The notes under the pieces are model-generated. The model was not told the DNA's origin. It did no database searches and was given only the letters and a program-made list of their open reading frames with translations. This document shows positions 44,382 through 56,082 of a stretch of 64,000 bases of DNA, one piece after another. The stretch comes from Immersiella caudata (Eukaryota; Ascomycota; Sordariomycetes; Sordariales; Lasiosphaeriaceae). The stretch is from positions 3,162,001-3,226,000 of the forward strand of contig JAULSU010000005.1 in assembly GCA_030512335.1 (NCBI GenBank), read 5' to 3'. A program made the position numbers and the translations under genes. How positions within the stretch are numbered: the first letter of the stretch is position 1; each line of letters opens with the position of its first letter.

Positions 44382-46270
44382 ATGGCGATGAGTATGTTCT
44401 GAACGTCCCCCCACTTTCGCGCCCCAGCAAACTGACAGCTGCTAGATTTGGATTTGTCAAACGGTAGGCGGCGCGCATGCCTCCCGACCTCGGCGCCATA
44501 CTGACAGCGTATCTCCACAGCTGCGGTGATGAAGGATGAGCAGGGACGGCCCTTCATCGTCGTTAGAGAGTGAGTCGCCTTCTCTCCCGCCCTCCCCGCG
44601 TTGCTCTGCCCCTCAACTGACCCCTCCGCTCCACAGCCAAGGCAGGAAGAAGCGCCAGTTTGGCAACGAAGCCGTCAAGTCCCATATTCTCGCCGCCCGA
44701 ACCGTTTCGAACATCGTCAAGACCTCATTAGGGCCCCGGGGCCTCGACAAGATCCTCATCTCCCCCGACGGCGATATCACGGTAACGAACGATGGCGCAA
44801 CTATCCTGCAGCAGATGGAGATCTCCAACCACGTGGCCAAGCTGCTGGTAGAGCTCTCCAAGTCGCAAGACGATGAGATTGGTGATGGCACAACGGGCGT
44901 CGTTGTCCTCGCCGGCGCCCTGCTGGAGCAAGCAGCCGAGCTTATCGACAAGGGAATCCACCCCATCCGGATCGCTGACGGCTACGACCAGGCGTGTGAC
45001 ATCGCCGTAGCGGAACTCGATAGGATCTCGGATGTTATTGAATTTACCAAGGACAACACGGAGAACCTCGTCAAGGTCGCCAGGACGAGCTTGGGCAGCA
45101 AGATCGTCTCCAAAGCCCACGACCAGTTTGCCAACATCGCAGTGGATGCTGTCCTTTCGGTTGCCGATTTGGAGCGCAAGGATGTTGATTTTGAGCTTAT
45201 CAAGGTTGACGGCAAGGTTGGCGGTGCGCTTGAGGACTCTCTTCTCGTGAAAGGCGTCATTGTCGACAAGGACTTCTCCCACCCCCAGATGCCATCAGAG
45301 GTTAGGGATGCCAAGATCGCCATTCTCACGTGCGCATTTGAACCACCGAAGCCTAAGACGAAGCACAAGCTGGATATCACCAGCGTCGAGGAGTTCAAGA
45401 AGTTACAAAACTATGAACGGGAGAAGTTTATTGAGATGATCCAGCAAATAAAGGACACTGGCGCGAATCTTGCGATTTGCCAGTGGGGCTTCGATGACGA
45501 GGCAAACCATCTGCTCCTTCAGAACCAGCTTCCCGCGGTAAGATGGGTTGGTGGTCCAGAAATTGAGCTGATCGCTATTGCTACAAACGGCCGTATCGTA
45601 CCTCGGTTTGAGGATCTCAAACCCGAGAAGCTTGGCCGGGCCGGCATCGTTCGAGAGATGTCGTTTGGCACCACAAGAGAGAAGATGCTTGTGATCGAGG
45701 AGTGCGCCAACACCCGCGCCGTGACAGTCTTCGTCAGGGGAAGCAACAAGATGGTACGTTGGAACTCAATCTGTGCCACGTGTTGTGCCACATGCTAATA
45801 TGCATCTTCAGATCATCGATGAGGCTAAACGGTCTCTCCATGACGCACTGTGCGTCGTGCGCAACCTAGTGAAGGATAACCGTGTTGTGTACGGCGGTGG
45901 TTCCGCAGAAATTGCCTGCAGCATTGCTGTGGAGGACGCCGCTGTCAAGACACCTGGTCTCGAGCAATATGCAATGCGGGCCTTCGCAGAAGCCCTCGAC
46001 GCTATCCCTATGGCCCTTGCGGAGAACAGCGGTCTGAACCCGATCGCCACTCTCGCCGAGGTGAAGAGTCAGCAAGTCAAGAACCCAGCAGGACGAGGCC
46101 GTCTCGGTGTCGACTGCATGAGCAAGGGCTCCAACGACATGAAGGAGGCATTTGTTATCGATCCGCTCATTGGAAAGAAGCAACAGCTCATGTTGGCGAC
46201 ACAGTTGTGCAGGATGGTTCTGAAGGTGAATAATGTCATTGTATCAGGATCGGGTGAGGATGACTTTTAG
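44382..46270 (+). CDS. CCT5: CCT5, epsilon subunit of the TRiC/CCT chaperonin
   Basis: Five exons (44382-44391, 44446-44463, 44521-44569, 44637-45753, 45812-46270) give 550 residues. The start MAMNLDLSNAAVMKDEQGRP and then FIVVRDQGRKKRQFG matches the epsilon subunit rather than other CCTs. ATP-binding motifs are LGPRGLDKILISPDGDITVT, NDGATIL and DDEIGDGTTGVVVLAGALLE. KTKHKLDITSVEEFKKLQ and VVYGGGSAEIACSIAV are also epsilon-like. TRiC folds actin, tubulin and other cytosolic proteins. The first coding exon is 10 nt and the second 18 nt, so the N-terminal nine codons are spread over three exons. The frame is kept through all junctions. Confidence 0.96.
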
Positions 46271-46820
46271 AGCGTATAAGCTTGTTGCGATGAAGGGGAC
46301 CTCTCAGGAGGCAATGAAAAGAGATGGGTCATATAAAAAGTGTACCTAACTACGAATGACAGGGCGGCCCGTTCTGGCCAGTTCGTCCCATTTTTGACCC
46401 TCGACATGTGATGTTTGGCCAGGTGTGCGATGCTATGCTGACCACCATTTTAGTTTGGTAAGTCATATGCCGAATGGATATAGCGTATTGTAGCAAGTCA
46501 AGCTAGTTCTCATTCGAACCAGTACATGGTGAACTCCACCACAACGGTGAGCAAGCATCAAGGAGTTGAGAGACAGCAATGGGTCAAAATCAAACTTCGT
46601 GGGGGCCAGGAGCTTGGGCACTTTTGAGGTGGGTCTAGCCGTCCAATCAGCAAACGGAGATCTTTTATCGATAACACGCCAAAAGTTCAACTTTTTTTCT
46701 AGGACCCCACCACCTTGTCGCGAAGAGAGCCGCAGAAGTCGACTGCCAGCCATCCGTTAGTGAGCACGATACCAGCAGACCGACAAACAGCCTAACTCTG
46801 CGCAATCTCTCATCGCGAAA
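46271..46820. other. Intergenic region
   Basis: 550 bp holding the CCT5 3' flank and the Dbp9 promoter. No gene seen. Confidence 0.4.
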
Positions 46821-48781
46821 ATGAAGCGAAAGTTGGACAAAAATGATGAGCCTTCGTCGACGCCCAAACCAGAGAAGGAGTCGAACCCACCAGCAGCAAA
46901 GGAGGAGCCGAAAGAGCAGCTAAAAGAAGATCTCTCTTTCGCAGAGCTGGGTCTCGACCCCCGTCTTGTCCAAGCCATTGCGAAGCAGAACTTCGAGAAG
47001 CCGACTCTAGTGCAGCGAAAGGCCATTCCCCTAGCTCTTCAGGGCCAGGATGTTTTATGCAAGGCGAAGACAGGATCCGGAAAGACGGCAGCATACGTGC
47101 TTCCTCTCCTGTCCGGCATCTTGAAGCGAAAGGCTGTAGGTGGTGTCTGCTCGCGACAGTCTGAAACTCTGGCTAACTTGAAATGATCTAGACTGACTCG
47201 TCCCCATTTACCGCCGGCCTCATTCTGGTCCCTACCCGCGAGCTTGCCGACCAGGTTTTCAAAGCCATCGAGGAATTCTCCGCATTTTGCGCCAAAGACA
47301 TCCAAACCGCCAAGCTTACGGATAATGTCTCGGACGCTGTACAGCGATCATTGCTTTCCAATGTGCCGGATGTTGTAGTTTCCACGCCGGCCCGTGCCTG
47401 GCACAGTGCCAACGCATCCGGCCTCTCGCTAGACAAGCTGCAGTACCTGGTCCTGGACGAGGCAGATCTGGTGCTTTCGTACGGCTATGACGAGGACATG
47501 GAGAATATCTCGCGAACTGTTCCGAAGGGGGTGCAGACTATCATGATGAGCGCCACACTTTCCTCTGAGCTTGACACCCTGAAGGGCATCTTCTGCCGGA
47601 ATCCGAAGCTCTTGGATCTGAACGAGGACGTTGGGGCTGAGGATGAAAAGCTCAGCCAGTTCTACGTCAAATGTGGCGAGGAGGACAAGTGGCTGATGGG
47701 CTATCTTATTTTCAAGCTTCAGCTGATCAAGGGGAAATCCCTGATTTTCGTCTCCGACATCGACCGTTCGTACCGCCTCAAGCTTTTCTTTGAGCAGTTT
47801 GGTATCAGGAGTTGTATTTTGAACTCCGAGCTACCAATCAACACCCGGATCAAGGTTATCGAGGAGTTCAACAAGGGAATATACGATATCATCATCGCAT
47901 CCGACGAGAAGAGCGAGATATTTGGCGATGAGGGGGCCGAAGAGGATGCGAAGAAGGCCAAAGATTCCAAGGGCAAAAAGGGAGGTCCAGATGAGAAGGA
48001 GGGCGGACAGCCCAAGAAGAAGAGAAGGACACAAAAGCAGGATAACGAGTACGGTGTCTCGCGAGGAATCGATTTTAGAAACCTCGCCGCAGTTGTCAAC
48101 TTCGATCTCCCGACCTCGGCTACCTCGTATCAGCACAGGATAGGTAGGACAGCCAGAGCCGGACGCACGGGTATGGCTCTCTCGTTTGTGATCCCGAAGG
48201 ACCAACACGGAAAACACAAGCCTACCTCTATCAAGAGCACGGAAAACGACGAGAAGGTGCTAGCCAAGATCATCAGGCAGCAAGGGAAGCAGAAGAGGAC
48301 GATTGAGCCTTACAACTTCAGCAAGAAGGAGATGGAGGCTTTCCGGTACCGAATGAACGATGCGCTCAGAGCGGTGACCACGGTGGCTATTCGAGAGGCG
48401 AGGACAAAGGAACTACGACAAGAGCTTCTTCGAAGTGAGACGTTGAAGCGGTAAGTTTCGGTCCCCAGTCGAAACCGCATGACAATTACTGACTTGGTCA
48501 TCAGCTACTTCGAGGAGAACCCTGCAGAGCTCTCACATCTCAGGCATGACGGTGACCTCGGGAGAACCATGAGGCAACAGGCCCACTTGAAGCACGTCCC
48601 TGATTACTTGCTTCCGAAGGAGGGCAAGAACGCCCTGACGAAAGATGTAGGATTTGTGCCCTTCAAGAAGGATGATCAGAAGAAGAGAGGGCACAAGAGA
48701 GGGAAGCCCAGCGGACGCTCGTTCAAGGTTGGGGGGAGGAAACGGGACCCCTTGAAGACGTTCAAGGTTCGGAGGAAATAG
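46821..48781 (+). CDS. DBP9: Dbp9-type DEAD-box RNA helicase (60S ribosome assembly)
   Basis: Exons 46821-47135, 47192-48450 and 48505-48781 give 616 residues. The motifs in order are: Q-motif region with PTLVQRKAIPLALQG, motif I AKTGSGKTA, Ia PTRELA, TPAR, DEAD box as VLDEAD, SAT, and motif VI HRIGRTARAGRTG. A Lys/Glu/Gly-rich insertion (EDAKKAKDSKGKKGG...PKKKRRTQ) interrupts the second RecA domain between IIASD and GVSRGIDF, a hallmark of Dbp9/DDX56. The C-terminus is basic (KKRGHKRGKPSGRSFKVGGR). Dbp9 acts in the nucleolus in 27S pre-rRNA processing. The last intron sits close to the 3' end, before YFEENPAELSHLRHD. Confidence 0.95.
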
Positions 48782-49490
48782 AGACAGCAGTGAGCGTGAA
48801 GTTTAATTCTTTGATATCCAGACGAAGACGCATTAGATTAGGTGTAATAACTTTGTCGCCCAACAGGCCACGGGATATTTGTTGAGCCTCTCTAGCAGTC
48901 TGATGTGAACCTTTGGTCACTTCTAGGCAAGAACAAGCTAGGGCCTGCCCTCTTGGCTCCATACTCCACGGTGCGCCTGCTTTCAAGTTCTTTTCTCGAC
49001 GACGACAACTACAACCATCCTACTTCGGTGCCACAACACCACTTCTCATCACCCCGCAGACCTCGGCCCAGCATCAAGAAATCTATCACACGGTGAGTAA
49101 CGCTTTGGGACTAAGTCCAAAGGACAGATAACCGTTCACAACACGGCATAGGCTCACCGCGGGGTGTCGTGTGTTCAGATGTGAGCACGCCGAGCATGAC
49201 GTAAGGCGTACCTTAGAGACTCGTCTCGAGCATCACATCTTGTGATAGGAAGAAGGAAGGCATCTTGTGACGAAACAAACCGCCCCTCCGGGTGTGAGCT
49301 CTGAGCGTTCAGATCCGCTTCCAGCTCACTCACGAAAGAGATGAGAAATACCGCTTCCTTCTGTCGCCATCTTCTTGATTCGCTCACAGCTCCTTCCCCG
49401 TACCGCTCACCTTGAGAAGACTGGCTAACATTACCACCAAATCAGCACAACCAACCCAACAATTGGCGGTCAGATACCAAAACAACGACC
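48782..49490. other. Intergenic region
   Basis: About 700 bp, with no supported gene. Short plus frames at 48905-49131 may belong to a leader of the downstream gene. Confidence 0.4.
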
Positions 49491-50246
49491 ATGGCCAACG
49501 ATCAGTCTCAAGTCATGCCTCTCAACAACCACTCAGACGGCCGCTTCGTCCCCAACTTACCTCTCAACCTCGCCCATCATCCCGCTGCGAAGCGCGTCAC
49601 TGCCACCGCCACCACTCCCGCCAATTCCCCCCCCTCAGTCCTCAAGCCTTCTGCCCCAAAGGCCATCACGAAGCCCACCGCCAAAACCAAGAAGCCGAAT
49701 CCCACCCTAGTTCTCAACCTATCCTCCGCCCTCAACAACCCCGCTCCAGCAGCAGCAGTAGCAGCAGACCCCAACACCACACCCACCCGCGAACTCCCCC
49801 AGCTATTCGACCTCAACACTCAGCAGCTGCTATTCCGTCCTACAGGTCTTCTCGATGACAAGAAGAAGCAGGAAAGGATGGATGAAGTAGAGCTATTGTT
49901 TCCAAACTGGAGATGGATGAGCAACCGGAGGGACGTGAACTATTATGAAGAGTGGAAGCCGTGGGAGGAGAAGTGGGAGGCGATCTGGGAGAAGTTTGAG
50001 GGTGAGAGGAAGGGGAGGGGCGTGGATGCTTTCGGGAATCAGAAGGCGGTGTTCGGGGAGGCTTGGACGTTGGAGACTCGTGCTCCGAAGCCGCTAGCGG
50101 AGAAGCAGCCCCAGGAGAACGGCCAGAACATGGTGAGATACCATGGTAATTTGCGGCAGCAGTTGGCTGGCCGGTTGGCTAGCTTGACAGGCCAGGCTGA
50201 GCCGCAGGGGGGAGGGTGGATGGATGTCGATATTTATGGTGCTTGA
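49491..50246 (+). CDS. Hypothetical protein, 251 residues
   Basis: Single exon. The first ~95 residues are low-complexity (Pro, Ala, Thr, Lys). Then comes an ordered-looking block: ELPQLFDLNTQQLLFRPTGL, ERMDEVELLFPNWRWMSNRR and DVNYYEEWKPWEEKWEAIWE, rich in Trp and acidic residues. The end is MDVDIYGA. I do not recognise the family. Codon use and the conserved-looking Trp-rich segment favour a real gene. No membrane segment or signal peptide is present. Confidence 0.65.
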   Translation: MANDQSQVMPLNNHSDGRFVPNLPLNLAHHPAAKRVTATATTPANSPPSVLKPSAPKAITKPTAKTKKPNPTLVLNLSSALNNPAPAAAVAADPNTTPTRELPQLFDLNTQQLLFRPTGLLDDKKKQERMDEVELLFPNWRWMSNRRDVNYYEEWKPWEEKWEAIWEKFEGERKGRGVDAFGNQKAVFGEAWTLETRAPKPLAEKQPQENGQNMVRYHGNLRQQLAGRLASLTGQAEPQGGGWMDVDIYGA

Positions 50247-50852
50247 TGGGAGCCTTCTTTGGAGACGTCATTGGCGATGGTGGGTCGTCTTGATGTTGTT
50301 TGCTTGGAACGGGCGGACAACGACCCGGAGTTGCGAGTTTCGGGCAATCGACTTTAAGTTGCTCGAAGACTGATTTAGCGGCTTTACGGGGCTCTGGGAG
50401 GACCAATCTTTCTTCATGTTTGTTCCTGGATTTTGATACCAATCGGGCCAGGCCGATCAGGGGCGCATCGTCTGCCCGAAATGGAGCAGAGTGTCTGCTC
50501 AAATCACGGCCATACTTCAGATAGCTGTGATGCTCATGAACGCATAATAGGAGGTTTGGGGGCAATGAGCCATCTGTGCAAAGTCGAAGTGGTGATGTTG
50601 AGCAAAGCCCCACATCGGATGGATGGGTGGCGAATTTTGACATACCGCGCAGCAGCTAGGCGGAGGTAGCCTGTTGACTCCAACCAACCAACACACGCAA
50701 GCTTGCCACTCCTCCATAGTATAAGACTCCAGCTCGCCTGTCGATTGGCTATATTATTTTCAAGATGTACCAAAATACACATCACATCAAGAAACACACT
50801 TCAAAGGGCCTTCAAAGATACACTCAAAATCACATTCGCCCCGAGCCACAAG
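50247..50852. other. Intergenic region
   Basis: No supported gene between the hypothetical protein and the small ORF. Confidence 0.4.
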
Positions 50853-51047
50853 ATGCCTTCTCCTACCTCCACCACCAAGCCCACAAACCAACAACCCCAA
50901 TCCGACGAGAACTCTCGTCCTACCGGAGCCGGAGTCAACACGGGCGCAGGGACAACAAGACCCAAGACCGAGGCCGAGCTGGAGGCGGACAGGCTGTATG
51001 AGGAGAGGATGGAGGACGAGTATGCCAAGAGGGAGGGCGGATCATGA
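50853..51047 (+). CDS. Small hydrophilic protein, 64 residues
   Basis: The frame starts MPSPTSTTKPTNQQPQSDEN and ends RLYEERMEDEYAKREGGS. The N-terminal half is disordered (Pro, Thr, Gln). The last ~25 residues form a strongly charged predicted helix (TEAELEADRLYEERMEDEYA). Similar short proteins with this C-terminal helix occur in other ascomycetes as far as I recall, but no function is known. The open frame extends upstream to 50703; I chose the internal ATG because the extension has leader-like composition. Confidence 0.55.
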   Translation: MPSPTSTTKPTNQQPQSDENSRPTGAGVNTGAGTTRPKTEAELEADRLYEERMEDEYAKREGGS

Positions 51048-51974
51048 ATATCTGCAGGCAAAAGTCAATCGGGGAATGCGAGGGATCGTGAACGTGGGGC
51101 GGTGAGGCGTAAGGGACTCAGAGGTTAGGAATGGTTGTGAAGGGGTAGGGAGTTGTATGTAATGGCCAGTCTTCTCATCCAACATAATCCACGTTGCTGC
51201 TTTTTGCAACTGGGAGGAAAATACCTGTCGTGCTGTGCTGTGCAACCGATCCAGAGGCTTGGGAAGGGTCAACAAATCGGGGCTGCCTCGTGGGAAACGA
51301 CTTTTTGCAACCAATGAGAACCAGGGCAATGTCAACAGCTGGAGGTTTTATCTGTCATGATGTCCCTGACCGAGCTTAATTTCATCAAGCTTTGCGCCGC
51401 AAGTTGGAACCTCCAATTAGAATTGTGACGAAGCTTCCATCCGAGAGAGAAGGTGGAAGAAAGAAGGGGGGGGTGAATCACCCGCCATTGACCAATCACA
51501 GCGCTTCTAATCCAGCTTACATCTACCGCCCCTGATTCGCCACTCAGCGTGTAAGTGACCTGCGAAACACACCGCACGGGAAGGCGGTAGCAGGCTTTTA
51601 ACGACGTAGTGATCCAAGGGCGAAACAAAGAATGGGTATGGACCGGGGTACTTTTTCTGTGTACATAACCCAGGCCCAACAGGACGAATCCTCTACCATC
51701 AACTGTTGCACCAGAGAGCGCACAAGCAAGAGAGCCACGCGACACACGTAACCTCTCCGTGTTCATCGCTGAAGCAAGAGTCAAAGTACCTGACCTGGAG
51801 CGGAGACTCCCGTCTACTTGTTCCTTCCCGGTGTTTGCACTCCCGACCCGCGCTCCTCTGGCGCAAAATTATCCCACAGCTCTCGATATTTCCCTGCAAG
51901 CCTACAACCACTTCTTACCCCCGATATTTCACTCTGGGATTCCTCCCTCACCTTCGACTCGACACATCTCCAGA
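51048..51974. other. Intergenic region upstream of the Ccc1-like gene
   Basis: No supported gene. It contains the promoter and leader of the gene starting at 51975. Confidence 0.4.
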
Positions 51975-52868
51975 ATGTCTCTAGTAGCTCTCAAAAACTC
52001 CCTCTTCCGGATACCCCAACCGCGCGAGGGCGTCATCAAGCTTCCCCCCTCCGACACATCCAGCCCCGAGCGCCGCAGCAGCCACGGCTCAACCGCAACC
52101 ATCGTTGACCTCGAATCCCAAGACACCACCCGCCGCGGCAGCTTCCAAGTCACCGCGCGAATCCTCTCCGATGCCACCATCGGTCTCTCCGATGGCCTCA
52201 CCGTCCCCTTCGCCCTAACCGCTGGCCTCTCCGCCCTCGGCGACACCAAAGTCGTCATCTTCGGCGGTCTCGCTGAACTCATCGCCGGCGCCATATCCAT
52301 GGGCCTAGGCGGTTACCTCGGCGCCAAAGCCGAGATTGCTTCCTACAATGAAACCCTCCTGAAAACCACCGCGCTAACCACCTCCTCCCCCACCCTCTCC
52401 CTCTCCGCTATCCGCTCCGTCTTTATTCCTTATGACCTTCCCCCGGAGCTCCTCACTTCGGTGTCGGATCACATGTCTGCCTCCCCGAAATTAATCGACT
52501 TCCTCATGCGCTTCCAGCACTGTGCTGAATCACCCTCTTCGTCGCGCGCGCTCACCTCGGCATTGACGATTGCGTTGGCGTACTTCCTCGGGGGATTGCT
52601 CCCGCTGATTCCGTACTTTTGCGTGGGCTCCGGGGAGGGGAAACTGATGGAGGGGTTGTACATCTCGGTTGGGGTCATGGCGGTGGCTTTGTTCTTGTTT
52701 GGTTATGTAAAGACGGGGGTGGTGGTTGGGTGGGAGGGGGCGAGGGCGGTCAGGAAATGTGTGTTTGGGGGAGTGCAGATGGTTGTTGTGGGAGGGGCGG
52801 CGGCGGCGGCGGCGATGGGGTTGGTGAAGGCTTTTGATGTGGGGGTTGGGGCTGAGATGAGGGGGTAG
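51975..52868 (+). CDS. Ccc1/VIT1-family vacuolar iron/manganese transporter
   Basis: Single exon, 297 residues. A polar N-terminus (about 1-55) is followed by ARILSDATIGLSDGLTVPFA, the first transmembrane helix with the VIT1 signature (D...DG.T.P). Then come LAELIAGAISMGLGGYLGAK, a cytosolic metal-binding-type helical loop (about 130-200), and LTIALAYFLGGLLPLIPYFC with two further helices. The family moves Fe2+/Mn2+ from the cytosol into the vacuole. I start at 51975 (MSLVALKNS); the open frame reaches 51759, but the extra 72 residues look like leader sequence. The last 60 codons use G-rich codons unlike the start, as several genes here do. Confidence 0.92.
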   Translation: MSLVALKNSLFRIPQPREGVIKLPPSDTSSPERRSSHGSTATIVDLESQDTTRRGSFQVTARILSDATIGLSDGLTVPFALTAGLSALGDTKVVIFGGLAELIAGAISMGLGGYLGAKAEIASYNETLLKTTALTTSSPTLSLSAIRSVFIPYDLPPELLTSVSDHMSASPKLIDFLMRFQHCAESPSSSRALTSALTIALAYFLGGLLPLIPYFCVGSGEGKLMEGLYISVGVMAVALFLFGYVKTGVVVGWEGARAVRKCVFGGVQMVVVGGAAAAAAMGLVKAFDVGVGAEMRG

Positions 52869-53676
52869 CAAGGGGAATATAGGGGGAGATAGGGGAAAGG
52901 GGTTGTTATGAAGCATTGAGCTTTGGCATTTGTTTGGCGTTTGGGGTGTATGGGACTCATGGAATGGGCTTATTATAAGCGGTCAGGGAAAACTGGGACG
53001 GGTCGGCTTTGCTTGGGTTGCCCGAGATGGGAAGCAAGGGAGTAGACTTGCGAGGATTATGTATTAATCAGTGCCTATGTTTCGGGTACGGCGAGCTGCA
53101 GGCCAGGGGCTGTTCCTGGAGCGAAGCGGGTGTTGTACCCGAATTCATGAATGGGACTTTTGTTTCTGAGGTTGTTGGGGTCGATGATGTCTTGCAGATA
53201 AAATGTGGTCAAGGGTGGGGAAGGCTGTGGGTTTACAAGGAGAAGGGAAGTCGGCCGTATCTCGCCCGAGAGTGGAATTGCTGGAGCATATCTGGCCGAG
53301 TTAAACCTCTCGCGCGATGCCAAAATTGCAGTGAGTCCGATGGGCATTAAAAAAAATGTCCCCAATCAATACCTAACATCCCCAATCAATACCTAACACA
53401 TTCGTTGGGCATCCATGCATTGAGACCAATAAGAGGTGGTTCACATTCCGATGGTCTTCCCCAACCTCAGACGGTGCCAATGAGGGCAAAGACATGATCA
53501 ACTTGCCCCTGAATCATCCCAACTAGCAGCCCTGACACCAACAAACCCAGCCCTGACCACTTGCTCCTGTTCCCCCATCCACATCATCTCCACCACACAA
53601 CTCACACCTCAATCCACATCCAGCCCACACAAAGTCCAATTTCGCATTCCCACAAACCATCAACAACCAGGCACAC
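52869..53676. other. Intergenic region with a 20-bp tandem duplication
   Basis: No gene seen. A perfect 20-bp tandem repeat (unit CCCCAATCAATACCTAACAT, second copy ending CA) lies at about 53359-53400. Confidence 0.5.
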
Positions 53677-53794
53677 GCCCGGCTAGCTCAATCGGTAGAG
53701 CGTGAGACTCTTATGAAGATACCTGACTCGGACTTCAGCAATCTCATGAGATCATCTCACGAGATCATCTAGGTCCGACCCTCACGTCGGGCTC
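53677..53794 (+). pseudogene. tRNA-Lys (CTT) with disrupted T-arm and internal duplication
   Basis: The 5' half is perfect: acceptor GCCCGGC, D-arm GCTC AATCGGTA GAGC, anticodon stem TGAGA and loop with CTT, followed by intron-like sequence. After the 3' anticodon strand (TCTCA) comes a 13-bp tandem duplication (TCTCATGAGATCA / TCTCACGAGATCA). The T-arm region then reads CTAGG TCCGACC CTCAC, which cannot pair as a T-stem. The acceptor 3' end GTCGGGCT and C are intact. I take it as a non-functional tRNA-Lys. A long, unusual intron plus sequence drift is the alternative. Confidence 0.7.
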
Positions 53795-54456
53795 AATTCC
53801 CGGCAGTAGATTGCCATATTCTTTTTGCTCTTTTTTGTCCTTTTTCTTAGATCTCATGGTAGACAGGGGAGGGGGTAAAAGGGTCGGGGTTGGGCCCACT
53901 TGTGGGCGTGAGATTGCTTCGTACATGAACGAAAGTAATGAATTCAGTGCCATGTGAATGACTATGGCTGTCTAGAGAGGCAGTTCTGACTTGTGTAAAA
54001 CTCCTAGTATGTAATGATACGATGAAGTAAGAAAGGAGGGCAGAGGAGCGTAATGATGGGTGCCGCCAACGAGATATTCGTGACCACCCTCGAGACCTTG
54101 GGAACTTCTCTTGAATCTTCGCCCTTGATGTTTCTCGTAAATCCGGCTACCACAGCAACTGCCCAAAACTACTTCAAGTCCTGCCGTCCAAAATACCAAA
54201 ATATGAGAGGCATATCTGCCGTGTTCCCTGGTCTCCTCCTGATGAGAAGGGCATTGTAAATCAAGAGTAGGAACCTCTGCGACGCAATCTGACGACCCGA
54301 TCCTCCAATAAAGCAAAGGCCGCGATGCGAGCTCATACCCCGCTTGGCCTTCTCAAAGGGAACCATATCCCACCCTCTCACTAGCCCACTCGTCATAAAC
54401 TTGGGAGGGTTCGCAAAACAAAACTAGGGCCTACGCCTCGGGTTTATCGGCCGGGC
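53795..54456. other. Intergenic region
   Basis: No supported gene between the tRNA-Lys relic and the 3' end of the following minus-strand gene. Confidence 0.4.
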
Positions 54457-55785
54457 TCAAAGACCGAAAATCTTGCGGTGGAATGTACCGAGCCATGTCG
54501 ACGTCGCCACCTCTTGCTGCCCTGTCGACTCGGAGGTGACCTGGGGCGGCGAATCGGTCGGCTCAAGAGTATCCCACTCTGCGATGTCGCCCTCATTTGA
54601 CGATTCTTGTTCCAGAGATACGGAACTAGCCCAAATAGACGTGGCCGCCAGGGGATCCGCCTCGAGAAGATCCGGTCCGAAGTCTGTCATCGGCGCTGCT
54701 TCACGACTGCCATCAGGCTCTGGTGACCAGGAGGATGAAGAATGAAAACCTGTTGACCCGGCAATCTCGTTGGTCTGAATCGCCGGTCCGGTCAGCTCGG
54801 AAGTGTTACCGCTTCCTTGAGCGGTCTTCTCCTCTCGAGTTACAGCCATAATCACGTCATCTGACTGGGATTCGATATCATCGAATGACGTAGGCAGGGC
54901 TTTCTTCGCCCTATTGGGCCGGAAACGTCGACCAGTGCATGGAGTCGCTGCTGTGGGGTTTCTTGTGCGGAGCCAGCTCGCCCTTCTCGCTTGAATGCTC
55001 ATTGATCTCTTCTTTCTGGGCCGGTGGGGCTCCAAACAGCAGCTCTTTCGCTTGGCATGAGAGCTCGCGAGCTCAAGTTGAGGCCTTGGAGAAGTTCCAC
55101 GAGGCGACGTCGACGGGTTGTTGGAGGCCTCTTCAATCCTTTTCTCGAGCTCCTCAGTGGCCACCTTCAGCCGATTGTCCGCCTGCCTGAGCTCCAAGAT
55201 CCAATCGAACGCCTTTTGAAAAAGGTCCCGCTGCGTCCCAATGATCTCCAGACCCGGCTCGTGAGCATTAGTCAGGGCGCCATCAAGCTCCCCGTCAGGC
55301 TTCTCATGCTGTCCCCCAACAGCCTGCTCATCCTGCTCCTCACTAGGCACATATTCCTCCGACCCGTCACACAGCTCCCTATCAGGCTCATCAGCGATGA
55401 AATCTATCATAGACCCAAGCGAACCGGTGTCTGACGTGTTGTCCGTGTCGGCGTCCGAAGCAGATGCTTGATAGGCGGAGCTGCTTGGTTGAGCTGCAAA
55501 GTACGATCAGTTACGTGAATACCAATTTCGGACAGAGAGGGGGTCAAAGACAAGTGCCGCGTGGAATTTACTCAACACAACTGAAGTGGTTCGAGGGAAA
55601 ACAATCGAGATGTAGGAAGGAGGGCGCTTGGAGGAGAATGCGTCCAAGACAGAGATGCCTCTTCCAGAGGTTCAGGGTGTGGGAGTCAACATTTGACTCC
55701 TTTGGTGACCCGTTGACTTGTGAGAGCGGAGATACGTACCTTCAACTGAGCTTCCCCATGGAATGTAATCGTCTTGTGAATCCAT
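54457..55785 (-). CDS. Hypothetical nuclear-type acidic/basic protein, 360 residues
   Basis: Exons 55785-55740 and 55493-54457 (246-bp intron, GTACGT...GCAG) join in frame. The N-terminus is MDSQDDYIPWGSSVEAQPSS. An acidic block TDNTSDTGSLGSMIDFIADE is followed by a Glu/Asp-rich stretch, then a helical segment (QKAFDWILELRQADNRLKVA TEELEKR) that could form a short coiled coil. A basic cluster HRPRKKRSMSIQARR, likely a nuclear localisation signal, comes next. The rest is Ser/Glu/Thr-rich and disordered. I do not recognise a family. The acidic DFIAD(D/E) patch resembles those seen in chromatin-related fungal proteins, but this is only a resemblance. Confidence 0.7.
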
Positions 55786-56082
55786 GCTTCCTGATTTCGT
55801 TGCCGAGCTGGGCTGTTGGAGAAATGATGGAAATAAATTGATGCCGAAGTTAGCGGTACCGATGTTTGAGTTGGGAAGGTGGTACTGCGGTTGCGATGGA
55901 CCGCCTGGATGTGGGACGGGGAAGAGAAGTTTGGTGGTGAAAGGAAGAAATCGAAGGTGTGGCACTGGATTCAAGAGTCGATGAGACTTGGAAAGTGGAA
56001 AGAGGAAGGCACGTTGGCGTTACGAGAAAATCTTTCATCTGTATAATTTCAAGCAGCACTTGTTCGAACCAGCTGACCCTTC

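Noticed and set aside
51759..51974. N-terminal extension of the Ccc1-like protein
   Set aside because: The extra 72 residues look like translated leader. The ATG at 51975 gives the family's usual start.
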